Origin: an uncultured Blautia sp.
Lineage (GTDB): Bacteria > Bacillota > Clostridia > Lachnospirales > Lachnospiraceae
Length of the DNA: 60,195 nucleotides
Direction: 5' to 3'
Assembly (NCBI GenBank): GCA_900551715.1
Contig: URXG01000006.1
Coordinates: 1 to 60,195, forward strand
The notes under the pieces are model-generated. The model saw nothing but the letters and a program-made list of their open reading frames with translations, was not told the DNA's origin and did no database searches. The position numbers and the translations under genes are program-made. Shown here piece after piece: positions 16,100 to 24,749 of this stretch (its first letter is position 1; each line of letters starts with the position of its first letter).

Positions 16100-17986
16100 T
16101 TACGCTCTTCTGTACTGTTCCAGATATACCAATAATACAGATATATCTGCCGGTGATACACCGGAGATTCTGGATGCCTGACCAATGGAGACAGGTCTGT
16201 ATTCTTCCAGTTTCTGTCGTGCTTCGATACGCAGACTGCCTACTTTTTCGTAGTCCAGATCTTCCGGAATCTTCTTTGCCTCCAGTTTCCTGAACTGTTC
16301 TACCTGCTTCATCTGTCTCTTAATATAGCCTTCATATTTCAGGTTAATTTCTACCTGCTGCTTTACATCCCATGGTAATTCTGGCCTTTCTTTATCAATA
16401 GGAGCCAGATCTTCATAATTCAGTTCTGGTCTTCGAATCAATTCTGCAATAGTAGTTCCGGATTTCAGAAGTGTACTTCCTTTTTCTTCCAGTAATTTCT
16501 GTACTTCCGGTGTTCCACCGATGGTGGCATGCTCTGTTCTCTCGATCTCAGCCTGAATATCTTTCTCTTTTTTCAGAACAGCCTGATAGGTTTCCTCATC
16601 GATCAGACCCACCTGGTATCCCTTCTTGCGGAGACGGAGATCTGCATTATCCTGTCTCAGAAGAAGCCGGTATTCTGCACGACTGGTCATCATACGGTAA
16701 GGTTCGTGGTTTTCCTTTGTTACAAGATCATCGATAAGAACTCCTATATATGCCTCAGAGCGATCCAGAACCAGCTGTTCCTGTCCTTTGATCTCCATGG
16801 CTGCATTAATGCCTGCGATCAGTCCCTGGGCTGCTGCTTCCTCATATCCGGAACTTCCATTAAACTGTCCACCACTGAACAGACCTTTAATCTTTTTAAA
16901 TTCCAGAGTAGGATACAACTGTCTTGGATTAATGCAGTCATATTCAATCGCATAGGCATTTTTGACAATTTTTGCATGTTCCAGTCCAGGTACAGAATGA
17001 TACATGGCATCCTGCACATCTTCCGGAAGTGAACTTGACATTCCGCCAATATACATCTCGTTTGTATAAAGTCCTTCAGGTTCAATAAATACCTGATGAC
17101 GGTTTTTATCAGCAAAACGGACAACTTTATCTTCGATAGACGGACAGTATCTTGGACCAGTTCCTTCGATCATTCCAGAATATAACGGAGAACGATCCAG
17201 ATTATTGCGGATGATCTCATGAGTCTTTTCGTTGGTATAGGTAAGCCAGCAGGATTTCTGCGGAATCTGTATTTTTTCCGGATCTGTGGAAAAAGAAAAA
17301 GGTACTACCCTCTCGTCACCAAACTGTTCTTCCATCTTGGAATAATCAATAGTATTTCCTGCGATTCTGGCCGGTGTTCCTGTTTTGAACCGGAACATTT
17401 CGATTCCCAGCTCTTTCAGGGAATCTGTAAGATAATTGGCTGCCTGTAATCCGTTAGGACCTGTATAATTGCTTACATCTCCATAAATACAACGTGCTTT
17501 CAGGTAAGTACCAGTACAGAGAACCACTGCCTGACAGTGATAGATAGCACCAGAATAAAGAACAACCCCTGTAATCTTTCCATCTTCTACCAGAAGTTTG
17601 GTTACTTCCCCCTGTTTAATCGTCAGATTCGGCTGATTTTCCAGTGTTTTTCGCATTTCTGTACTGTATGCCTGTTTGTCCGCCTGTGCACGAAGAGAAT
17701 GTACGGCAGGACCTTTGGATTTGTTCAGCATTTTGGACTGAATAAAGGTCTTGTCAATATTTTTTCCCATTTCTCCGCCCAGAGCATCCAGTTCTCTTAC
17801 CAAATGTCCTTTGGAGCTTCCGCCTACATTAGGGTTACAGGGCATCAGGGCGATGCTGTCTACACTGACAGTAAACATAACTGTATCCAGACCCAGTCTT
17901 GCTCCTGCAAGTGCAGCCTCACATCCAGCATGACCGGCACCTACTACTACGATATCACAGGTTTTTTCCAGTATTTTTGTTGCCAT
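16100..17986 (-). CDS. mnmG: tRNA uridine 5-carboxymethylaminomethyl modification enzyme MnmG
   Basis: A 628-residue FAD protein (GidA). With MnmE it builds the 5-carboxymethylaminomethyl group on wobble U34 of tRNAs. The FAD dinucleotide fold starts at GAGHAGCEAALA near the N terminus, the family block NPNVGGSSKGHLVRE follows, and the C-terminal domain contains the IEARQKLEEYRP region. Full length. The ATG has GGAGGAAAG upstream and follows mnmE by 16 nt. Confidence 0.98.
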   Translation of the reverse strand: MATKILEKTCDIVVVGAGHAGCEAALAGARLGLDTVMFTVSVDSIALMPCNPNVGGSSKGHLVRELDALGGEMGKNIDKTFIQSKMLNKSKGPAVHSLRAQADKQAYSTEMRKTLENQPNLTIKQGEVTKLLVEDGKITGVVLYSGAIYHCQAVVLCTGTYLKARCIYGDVSNYTGPNGLQAANYLTDSLKELGIEMFRFKTGTPARIAGNTIDYSKMEEQFGDERVVPFSFSTDPEKIQIPQKSCWLTYTNEKTHEIIRNNLDRSPLYSGMIEGTGPRYCPSIEDKVVRFADKNRHQVFIEPEGLYTNEMYIGGMSSSLPEDVQDAMYHSVPGLEHAKIVKNAYAIEYDCINPRQLYPTLEFKKIKGLFSGGQFNGSSGYEEAAAQGLIAGINAAMEIKGQEQLVLDRSEAYIGVLIDDLVTKENHEPYRMMTSRAEYRLLLRQDNADLRLRKKGYQVGLIDEETYQAVLKKEKDIQAEIERTEHATIGGTPEVQKLLEEKGSTLLKSGTTIAELIRRPELNYEDLAPIDKERPELPWDVKQQVEINLKYEGYIKRQMKQVEQFRKLEAKKIPEDLDYEKVGSLRIEARQKLEEYRPVSIGQASRISGVSPADISVLLVYLEQYRRA

Positions 17987-18002
17987 TTTACTTTCCTCCG
18001 TT

Positions 18003-19376
18003 TTATTTGCCTACACAGAATTTTGAGAAAATTTCATTAACCAGATCTTCCCCTACAGATTCTCCTACAATACGTCCCAAGCTCTCATAGGCATTCATAA
18101 GGTCTATGGAAAAGAAATCTTCTGCCATTCCCATTTCTATACTGTTTTTTACAAGTTTCAGGCTTTCCAGTGCTTCTTCCAGTGCAGCCTTATGTCTTGC
18201 ATTAGTAATATAAACCTCATCATTAAAGGATAATTCCCCCTGAAAGAACATTCTGCGGATCTCTTCTTCCAGCTGACTGATTCCTGTTTCTTCTACTGCT
18301 GAAATCGGAATCACAGGACTTGCTGTTTTTTCTTTCAGAAATTCTATATCCACTACAGGAGTCAGGTCCGTCTTGTTATAAATTGTAATACTCTTTCTTC
18401 CCTTCAGAAGTTCCATGATCTCCTGGTCATTTTCATCCAGAGGCATGGATGAGTCTACTACATAAAGAATCAGATCCGCATCTTCTGCCATCTGTCTGGC
18501 TTTCCCTACACCAATTTTTTCCACTACATCTTCGGTATCCCGAATTCCTGCAGTATCAATCACACGAAGAGTAATTCCATTAAGGGAAATATACTCTTCC
18601 AGAATATCTCTTGTGGTTCCTGCAATCTCTGTAACAATAGCTCTGTCTTCTCCCACCAGATAATTAAGAAGAGAAGATTTGCCTGCATTGGGTTTTCCCA
18701 AAATAACAGTTTTGATTCCTTCCTGGATCATACGTCCATCGTCAGCAGTTTTCAACAGTTCACTGATCTCTTTGCTCTCTTTTTCCACAACTTCAAGTAA
18801 TTCCTGTGGATATCCATCCAGACTGATGTGCTCCGGATCATCCAGTGCAGATTCTATATAGGCAATATGGTAGATGAGTTTGCTGCGGATTTCCTTTACT
18901 GCCCGGAGAACGGAACCTTTCAGCTGTTCTACAGAGCTTTTCAGTGCCATAGAGTTTTTGGCCTGTATGACATCCATAACTGCTTCTGCCTGAGAAAGAT
19001 CCAGACGTCCGTTCAGAAATGCACGTTTTGTAAATTCTCCTGGTTCTGCGATCTCTGCCCCGTTTTTCAGAACAGTCTCCAAAACTCTTTTCATGGCATA
19101 TACTCCGCCATGACAGTCTATTTCTACAGTGTCCTCTCCTGTATAAGTGCGAGGTCCTTTCATGATCATGACCAACACTTCATCCACTACTTCTTCTCCA
19201 TCATAAATAAATCCATAATGAATGGTGTGACTTTTTACTTTTTTTATGTCTTTGTTTCCATTTTTGGAACGGTAGATCCGGGAGATCACTTCCATGGCTT
19301 CATCGCCACTGATCCTTACGATCCCGATTCCGGAAGCACTCATGGCTGTGGATATTGCAGCTATTGTTTTATCCAT
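18003..19376 (-). CDS. mnmE: tRNA modification GTPase MnmE
   Basis: A 457-residue GTPase (TrmE), partner of MnmG. The N-terminal folate-binding domain is followed by a helical domain holding an inserted G domain: G1 GKPNAGKSS, G3 DTAGIRDT, G4 NKTD. It ends in the invariant FCVGK, whose Cys is needed for modification. It lies after a terminator-like hairpin separating it from jag. Confidence 0.98.
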   Translation of the reverse strand: MDKTIAAISTAMSASGIGIVRISGDEAMEVISRIYRSKNGNKDIKKVKSHTIHYGFIYDGEEVVDEVLVMIMKGPRTYTGEDTVEIDCHGGVYAMKRVLETVLKNGAEIAEPGEFTKRAFLNGRLDLSQAEAVMDVIQAKNSMALKSSVEQLKGSVLRAVKEIRSKLIYHIAYIESALDDPEHISLDGYPQELLEVVEKESKEISELLKTADDGRMIQEGIKTVILGKPNAGKSSLLNYLVGEDRAIVTEIAGTTRDILEEYISLNGITLRVIDTAGIRDTEDVVEKIGVGKARQMAEDADLILYVVDSSMPLDENDQEIMELLKGRKSITIYNKTDLTPVVDIEFLKEKTASPVIPISAVEETGISQLEEEIRRMFFQGELSFNDEVYITNARHKAALEEALESLKLVKNSIEMGMAEDFFSIDLMNAYESLGRIVGESVGEDLVNEIFSKFCVGK

Positions 19377-19425
19377 TTTTCTCTCCTCCTGGATATATCT
19401 GCTGATGCAGGTGTTTTTATATAAT

Positions 19426-19499
19426 AAAAGATGTTATCCTAGTTCCACGCATACGTCAACTACGTATTATTCACGCTTTCACCTAGAATAACATCTTTT
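19426..19499 (-). terminator. Long hairpin between jag and mnmE, terminator-like
   Basis: Arms AAAAGATGTTATCCTAG (19426-19442) and CTAGAATAACATCTTTT (19483-19499) pair over 17 bp. The only imperfection is a mismatch in plus-strand RNA but a G-U wobble in minus-strand RNA. Inside is a second stem, ATACGT (19451-19456) with ACGTAT (19462-19467). A T-rich stretch follows on the minus strand. It probably reduces read-through from jag into mnmE, but the branched form also resembles a small dispersed repeat. Confidence 0.6.
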
Positions 19500-19510
19500 T
19501 GTTCACTATA

Positions 19511-20458
19511 TTAGTATCGCTTTAATTTTACTACTACATGACGATATGGTTCTTCACCTTCACTTACCGTCTCTACGAATTTATTTCCCTGAAGTGCAGA
19601 ATGAATGATTCTTCTTTCATAAGGATTCATTGGCTCAAGTACAACAGGCTTGCGGGTTTTCTTTACCTTGTAGGCAATTCCTCTTGCCAGATTTTCCAGA
19701 GTTTCTTTTCTTCTTCTGCGGTAATCTTCTGTATCCAGTTTTACACGAATGTAATTAGATTTGCCTTTGTTTACTACCAGGCTTGTCAGATACTGCAGGG
19801 AATCAAGAGTCTGTCCTCTTTTTCCAATGAGGATTCCCATATCCTTTCCTTCAAAATCAACTTCCAGACATCCATCAGAAGTATTATATTCTGATTTAAT
19901 CTCAACCTCACCAAGATCCATAGAACCAAATACCTCTCGAAGGAATGTGGTTGCTCTTTCTTCGATTTCTTTAATTTCAGCCGGATCTGTAATGATCTCA
20001 ATTGCTTTTGCCGGTTTTACCGGTTTTTCTTTGATCTCTTTTGGTTCTCTTACAGGTTTTTCTCTGAATTTCTTTTCTTTTGGCTGTCTTTCTTTTATCG
20101 GTCTGACTGGTTTTTCAGCTACCGGTGTTTCCTTTGATTCTGCCTTATCAGAAGGTACTGTAACGGATTTTGCAGCAGGTTTCTGAAGTGTAGCTTTTGG
20201 TGTTTCCTTCTTCTCTTCTGCTTTAAATGCATCAATTTTTACAGAATCAACAATCTCTTCGATTTCTTTTTCTTCAGATAAATCTTCTTTTTTACGAGCT
20301 TTGATAATTGCCGGTTTGCTTCCGATTCCGAAAAATCCGGAGCTGCCCTCACTGATTACCTGAATTTCAAGCTGGTCACTGGATACGCCCAGTTCAATAC
20401 ATGCCTTGGTGATTGCTTCATTTTTTGTTTTTGCTGAAAACTGCATATATTCATCCAT
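19511..20458 (-). CDS. jag: RNA-binding protein Jag/KhpB
   Basis: A 315-residue protein with the three Jag parts: an N-terminal Jag_N domain (about 1-55, FSAKTKNEAITKA), a long Lys/Glu/Pro-rich linker (about 60-160), and C-terminal KH (GILIGKRGQTLDSLQ) and R3H (about 250-315, NPYERRIIHSALQ) domains. KhpB binds RNA and affects cell length and peptidoglycan synthesis in streptococci. It sits immediately after yidC, as in most Firmicutes. The linker is longer than in Bacillus. Confidence 0.95.
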   Translation of the reverse strand: MDEYMQFSAKTKNEAITKACIELGVSSDQLEIQVISEGSSGFFGIGSKPAIIKARKKEDLSEEKEIEEIVDSVKIDAFKAEEKKETPKATLQKPAAKSVTVPSDKAESKETPVAEKPVRPIKERQPKEKKFREKPVREPKEIKEKPVKPAKAIEIITDPAEIKEIEERATTFLREVFGSMDLGEVEIKSEYNTSDGCLEVDFEGKDMGILIGKRGQTLDSLQYLTSLVVNKGKSNYIRVKLDTEDYRRRRKETLENLARGIAYKVKKTRKPVVLEPMNPYERRIIHSALQGNKFVETVSEGEEPYRHVVVKLKRY

Positions 20459-20481
20459 AGTAAAACCCCTGCCTTCCTTTC

Positions 20482-21765
20482 CTATTTCTTTTTGTTTCTT
20501 TCGTCGAAATCTCTTACCATGTTCGCCTTGGCTGTAATACTGCCGGCTTTTGCATGAGATGCTTTCTGGTAAGCTGCCTCTACCTTCTTCGCACGACTTT
20601 CTTCATCTGTGCCGCTGATACCTTTTTCAATTTTATTAATATTCTTGGCACTCCGATGAGCCTGATTGGTGATCTTCTGTGGCGGAAGGCCTTCTTTTGC
20701 TCTCTTGGCTTCCATCTTTTTCATATTTTCATTAACAAGATCATCAATGTTCATCTTATTCAGATGACGGTTGATCAATACCTGCTGAACGCTTCTTACA
20801 ACGGAACTGGCAATCCAGTAAATACCAAGACCTACCGGGAAAGTAAAGCAGAAGAAAGCAGACATAAGAGGCATTACTGTGTTCATGGTCTTCATGGAAC
20901 TGGCCATTGCATTTGCCTGATCATTTCCACCATTCTGTGTTGCAGCCTGTGGCATCAGTTTCAGGTTCAGCATCTGTGTCGCCCATGATAAAACAGGAAT
21001 TGCAAGTGCTGCAATAATAAGAATCAGGGATCCTGTCTTAATATAGTTCAGAGGCTGGTCAGCAATGTTCAGCACACCAAATGTCTGCATTTTGGAGATT
21101 TCTTTTGAGGTTGCAGTGATCGCATCTGAAAATCCTGAAAACTGGCTCATTTCGGAAAGTTTGGTCCACTGAGTCGGTGATAATGCATACAGAAAGTCAA
21201 TAATAGAATCAGATGTTGCAACTCCATTATCAAGAACCAGTCTTACTCTGGTCATTTTGTTATCGGTAATAAATTTCTGAATGATATCTGTAAAGCCATT
21301 TACAGCAAGGATATTCGTACAAACTCCTTCAAAAACTGCCTTTACACTGCCAACGTAAGCAGGAATATTCTGGATTACCTGATACAGAGCAAAAAGAATC
21401 GGCATCTGAATTGCAAGCTGAACACAGCTTCCTGTAGCAGAAACTCCGTATTTCTGATATACGGCCTGTGTTTCTTCCTGCATTTTCATCATTGATTCCT
21501 GATCTTTTTTCCCCTGATATTTCTTCTGGATTTTCTGTATCTCCGGCTGCATGATCGCACTCAGCTTGGAAAATTTCTGCTGTTTAATCTGCAGAGGAGT
21601 CATAAAAAGATAGATCAAAATACTGAAAATAATGATACAAAGACCAAGATTATTGATACCAACCATATCCAGTATTTTGTAAATACCGTTCATGATCCAT
21701 CCCATAACGACTGCAATCTGGCCAATGATCGGGGTACCACTTTTTGTAGCTAAAATCATTTCCAA
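20482..21765 (-). CDS. yidC: Membrane protein insertase YidC
   Basis: A 427-residue Oxa1/YidC/Alb3 insertase that places proteins into the cytoplasmic membrane. Core helices include ILIYLFMTPLQIKQQKF at the start of the coiled hairpin, the substrate-groove helices, and FPVGLGIYWIASS near the C terminus, followed by a basic tail. It is longer than Bacillus SpoIIIJ because of an extra loop between the second and third core helices (about 170-230), common in Lachnospiraceae. AGGAGG favours the TTG at 21765; the ATG at 21759 is possible. Confidence 0.95.
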   Translation of the reverse strand: MEMILATKSGTPIIGQIAVVMGWIMNGIYKILDMVGINNLGLCIIIFSILIYLFMTPLQIKQQKFSKLSAIMQPEIQKIQKKYQGKKDQESMMKMQEETQAVYQKYGVSATGSCVQLAIQMPILFALYQVIQNIPAYVGSVKAVFEGVCTNILAVNGFTDIIQKFITDNKMTRVRLVLDNGVATSDSIIDFLYALSPTQWTKLSEMSQFSGFSDAITATSKEISKMQTFGVLNIADQPLNYIKTGSLILIIAALAIPVLSWATQMLNLKLMPQAATQNGGNDQANAMASSMKTMNTVMPLMSAFFCFTFPVGLGIYWIASSVVRSVQQVLINRHLNKMNIDDLVNENMKKMEAKRAKEGLPPQKITNQAHRSAKNINKIEKGISGTDEESRAKKVEAAYQKASHAKAGSITAKANMVRDFDERNKKK

Positions 21766-21782
21766 AGTCTATTTCCTCCTTA

Positions 21783-21801
21783 ATGTCCTTTATAAGGACA
21801 T
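21783..21801. repeat. Perfect hairpin between yidD and yidC
   Basis: ATGTCCTT (21783-21790), loop TAT, AAGGACAT (21794-21801). It lies in the yidD-yidC gap just upstream of the yidC ribosome binding site, with no T-run, so more likely an RNA processing or stability element than a terminator. Confidence 0.45.
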
Positions 21802-21845
21802 ATTGGTTACCCAACGGGCATTCTTTATGGTGAAACAAATTTACT

Positions 21846-22058
21846 TTATGGTACAGGGTCATATCCTCCATGAGAAAAAGGATTGCATCTGAGAATTCTC
21901 CACACAGCCAGCAATCCACCCTTTAAAGCGCCATATTTTTCGATTGCTTCTAATCCATATTGAGAACATGTGGGAATATAAGGACATTTTGTTCTCTTCA
22001 TCGGTGACAGATATTTCTGATAGAGACGTATTAATTTAATCAGAAGTTTCTTTATCAT
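21846..22058 (-). CDS. yidD: Membrane protein insertion efficiency factor YidD
   Basis: A 70-residue peripheral membrane protein. It has the amphipathic N-terminal helix (LLIKLIRLYQKYLSP) and the conserved block CPYIPTCSQYGLEAI followed by RILRCNPFSHGGYDPVP. It aids YidC-dependent insertion. Its start lies inside the end of rnpA (23-nt overlap), so the two are coupled. Confidence 0.95.
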   Translation of the reverse strand: MIKKLLIKLIRLYQKYLSPMKRTKCPYIPTCSQYGLEAIEKYGALKGGLLAVWRILRCNPFSHGGYDPVP

Positions 22059-22398
22059 TTACTTCACCTGCTATCTGATGTCTTTCTGCCAGATTCATAA
22101 ATGCACTTTCGATCTCTCTGTAGCTTTTGTCCTTTGCACCAGCTCTGGCAATTACAACAATATCAAGATTATGTTTAAATAAATCTTCGTTTAATCGATA
22201 ACATTCTCTTATCAGTCTGGTGATTCTGTGGCGTACCACACTATTCCCTACTTTTTTGCTTACTGATATTCCCAGACGATTCTTCATATGCTGATTCTCT
22301 AGCACATACATCACCAGATACCGATTAGCTTTTGATGTTCCATTTCTGTATACATGTTGAAAATCTCTGTTTTTCTTTAAGGACTCTGAATATTTCAT
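22036..22398 (-). CDS. rnpA: Ribonuclease P protein component
   Basis: A 120-residue basic protein that assists the RNase P RNA in removing tRNA 5' leaders. Family features are the N-terminal KKNRDFQHVYRNG, the central LGISVSKKVGNSVVRHR and the RNR-type helix RITRLIRECYR. It follows rpmH with a weak terminator between and overlaps yidD. Confidence 0.96.
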   Translation of the reverse strand: MKYSESLKKNRDFQHVYRNGTSKANRYLVMYVLENQHMKNRLGISVSKKVGNSVVRHRITRLIRECYRLNEDLFKHNLDIVVIARAGAKDKSYREIESAFMNLAERHQIAGEVNDKETSD

Positions 22399-22439
22399 AG
22401 AATCCCCTTTCTTTAATAAAAAGCTTTTTTATAGAAGAA

Positions 22440-22462
22440 AAGACCACATGAACTGCGGTCTT
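22440..22462 (-). terminator. Weak terminator after rpmH
   Basis: Minus-strand AAGACCGC pairs with GTGGTCTT (8 bp with one G-U, 7-nt loop), followed by TTCTTC. Partial termination here would explain high rpmH and lower rnpA expression from one promoter. Confidence 0.55.
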
Positions 22463-22469
22463 GTATATC

Positions 22470-22604
22470 TTATGCTGATAACTGCTTTCTTCCTTTTAAT
22501 CTTCTGGCAGCTAATACTTTACGGCCACCTTTTGTGCTCATACGAGCTCTGAATCCATGAACTTTCGCTCTGGATCTTTTCTTTGGCTGAAATGTCATTT
22601 TCAT
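22470..22604 (-). CDS. rpmH: 50S ribosomal protein L34
   Basis: A 44-residue basic ribosomal protein on the minus strand, from the ATG at 22602-22604 to the TAA at 22470-22472. It begins MKMTFQPKKRSRAKVHGFR, continues with RMSTKGGRKVLAARR and ends KGRKQLSA, which is the full L34 pattern. AAAGGAGG lies ten bases upstream of the start. First gene of the left-hand origin operon. Confidence 0.98.
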   Translation of the reverse strand: MKMTFQPKKRSRAKVHGFRARMSTKGGRKVLAARRLKGRKQLSA

Positions 22605-22667
22605 AGGTAAAGCACCTCCTTTATCTATTATCCCTATTAAATATAATTTTCATAGAACATCGTTTTA

Positions 22668-22696
22668 ATTATATGCATAATCTCCTCATTCGTCAA
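22668..22696 (-). promoter_or_regulatory. Promoter of the rpmH operon
   Basis: Minus-strand TTGACG (22691-22696), 17-bp spacer, TATAAT (22668-22673). It drives rpmH-rnpA-yidD-yidC-jag and probably the genes beyond. Confidence 0.8.
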
Positions 22697-22738
22697 GCAA
22701 AAAAATTAAAAAATCCAATAAAAATGCGGATTTCCGGG

Positions 22739-23056
22739 TAATCCACAGACTTGCTTTTCTATTTGTGGATAATACTGGTTAACGTAATGTTATCCACATT
22801 TTGTGGATAACTTGTGGATAACTTTCAATTTGCTACTATATTTATCCCCACTCCAACACAAATTTTTACACATTGCGACAAAAAAAGTCTTTTATTTACA
22901 CAGATTTTTCAGTGGATAATTTTATACACAATCCACGTATACTTTTATCCACCATTCGATATGTTATGTAAACCTGTAAAGGATTATCCACACATTTCAT
23001 GTTATACACATGTGGACAACGTGGATAACTTCATGTTTTCACTTCATCTATACACA
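22739..23056. other. oriC: Replication origin, first DnaA-box cluster
   Basis: Exact TTATCCACA boxes: 22790-22798 and 22984-22992 on plus; 22764-22772, 22802-22810 and 22813-22821 on minus. TTATACACA at 22922-22930 and 23002-23010. One-mismatch boxes at 22739-22747, 22911-22919, 22945-22953, 23011-23019, 23020-23028 and 23048-23056. This density upstream of dnaA is the standard first half of a Firmicutes bipartite origin. Gene direction switches here. The 574-bp gap 22605-23178 holds these boxes and the flanking promoters. Confidence 0.95.
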
Positions 23057-23107
23057 CTTCTGCATGCAGAATTTCCTAAATAATCGTTGCTAAAAGGTGG
23101 GATTTAT

Positions 23108-23113
23108 TATAAT
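23108..23113 (+). promoter_or_regulatory. Candidate -10 of the dnaA promoter
   Basis: TATAAT (23108-23113) lies 65 nt before the dnaA ATG. The best -35 match, TTGCTA (23087-23092), is only 15 bp away, so the assignment is tentative. Adjacent DnaA boxes would allow autorepression. Confidence 0.4.
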
Positions 23114-23178
23114 ATATATAAGGATATTTATGTCTATTGACTTTAAATACAATGATTTTTATAACCAGGAGACAAAAT

Positions 23179-24555
23179 ATGGATAAAGTTATTGAAAAAT
23201 GGGATGAAATTCTACAAACAGTAAAATCAGATTATGATGTTGGCGATGTTGCCTTTAATACCTGGCTGAAGCCTTTGAAAGTTTATGAAGTTAAAAATAA
23301 TCTTGTTACCATACTTGTTCCTTCCGAACAGGTTGTTTTGGTATCCCTTCTTAATAAGAAGTATAAGCTTCTGCTTCAGGTTTCCATCTGTGAAGTTACA
23401 GGTATGCAAGAATGCGAAATTAAATTTATATCTCCTGATGAAGTACCGAAAGAAGAAGTTCCTTCTTATAATAATGGAGATTCTTCCAGTCTGTCTGATA
23501 TTGACCGCCGATGCAAAGAAGCGCATCTTAATCCTAAATATATTTTCGATACCTTTATCGTTGGTAATAATAATAAGTTTGCTCAGGCTGCTGCCCTTGC
23601 AGTTGCTGAATCTCCCGGTGATACTTACAATCCGCTTTTTATCTACGGAGGTGCCGGGCTTGGCAAAACTCATCTGATGCATTCTATTGCTCATTACATC
23701 ATTGAACATGACGAAAACAGCAAAGTTCTTTATGTCACCAGTGAGGAATTTACCAACGAACTGATTGAAACAATCCGTAACGGTAATAATTCAGCCATGT
23801 CCAAATTCCGGGAAAAATACCGTAATATTGATGTTCTTCTTGTCGATGATATTCAGTTTATTATAGGAAAGGAATCTACACAGGAAGAATTTTTCCATAC
23901 TTTCAACAGCCTTCACAGTGCCAAGAAACAAATCATCATTTCCTCTGATAAACCGCCAAAAGACATGGAAATCCTGGAAGAAAGGTTCCGTTCTCGTTTT
24001 GAATGGGGTCTGATCGCAGACATTACCCTTCCGGATTATGAAACCCGAATGGCTATTCTTCACAAAAAAGAAGAACTGGAAGGTTACAACATCAACGAGG
24101 AAGTTATCAAATATATTGCTACTAATATTAAATCAAATATCAGGGAGCTGGAGGGCGCTTTCAATAAAGTTATGGCAAGTTCCAAACTTGAAAAGAAAGA
24201 AGTGACATTATCTCTTGCTGAAGAAGCACTGAAAGATATCATTTCTCCCAATGAACAGAAGATTATCACCCCTGAATATATTATTTCTATCGTTGCAGAA
24301 CATTATCATGTTACAGTGGCTGACCTTTGCGGAAACAAAAGAAGCTCTAAGATTGTAATGCCAAGACAGATTGCCATGTATCTGTGCAGGGAAATTCTCG
24401 ATACCTCACTGAAAACAATCGGTAAAAACCTTGGGGACCGAGATCATACTACAGTTATGCATGGAATCGAGAAAATCGAGAAAGAATTAGCCAATAACGA
24501 AAACCTGGAAAAAGCCATCGATACCCTCAAGAAAAAAATTAATCCACAGGGTTAA
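23179..24555 (+). CDS. dnaA: Chromosomal replication initiator DnaA
   Basis: A 458-residue initiator ATPase. Domain I (about 1-85) begins with the WDEIL and FNTWLKPL region, then a short linker, then the AAA+ domain with Walker A GGAGLGKT (157-164) and Walker B LLVDDIQF. The C-terminal helix-turn-helix includes RQIAMYLCRE and the GDRDHTTVMHG box-recognition signature. The start is the ATG at 23179 behind AGGAG; an in-frame TTG at 23137 has no binding site. It binds the boxes on both sides of its own gene to open the origin. Confidence 0.99.
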   Translation: MDKVIEKWDEILQTVKSDYDVGDVAFNTWLKPLKVYEVKNNLVTILVPSEQVVLVSLLNKKYKLLLQVSICEVTGMQECEIKFISPDEVPKEEVPSYNNGDSSSLSDIDRRCKEAHLNPKYIFDTFIVGNNNKFAQAAALAVAESPGDTYNPLFIYGGAGLGKTHLMHSIAHYIIEHDENSKVLYVTSEEFTNELIETIRNGNNSAMSKFREKYRNIDVLLVDDIQFIIGKESTQEEFFHTFNSLHSAKKQIIISSDKPPKDMEILEERFRSRFEWGLIADITLPDYETRMAILHKKEELEGYNINEEVIKYIATNIKSNIRELEGAFNKVMASSKLEKKEVTLSLAEEALKDIISPNEQKIITPEYIISIVAEHYHVTVADLCGNKRSSKIVMPRQIAMYLCREILDTSLKTIGKNLGDRDHTTVMHGIEKIEKELANNENLEKAIDTLKKKINPQG

Positions 24556-24749
24556 AGAGGTTGTCCACATAGCATTTCACATAACTTTGAAAGTTTTACA
24601 CGCAGTTATACAGTGAAAAAATCCTTTATTTTCAAGGTTTGAAAGACTTTTTCACATATTCACACCCCCCTAAGGCGGCTACTGCGGATATCTTTTATAT
24701 TATTTATTTATACAGGCAATTTTCAAACATGAAGGGAGTTATACACATT
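24540..24749. other. oriC: Origin second half: dnaA-dnaN boxes and AT-rich unwinding region
   Basis: Boxes TAATCCACA (24540-24548, overlapping the dnaA end), TTGTCCACA (24561-24569) and TTATACACA (24739-24747) flank a very AT-rich segment (about 24605-24725). In Bacillus the unwinding element lies in the same place. Exact unwinding site is inferred. Confidence 0.7.

Noticed and set aside
23137..23178. TTG start giving a longer DnaA
   Set aside because: No ribosome binding site, and the added 14 residues do not fit the family N terminus.
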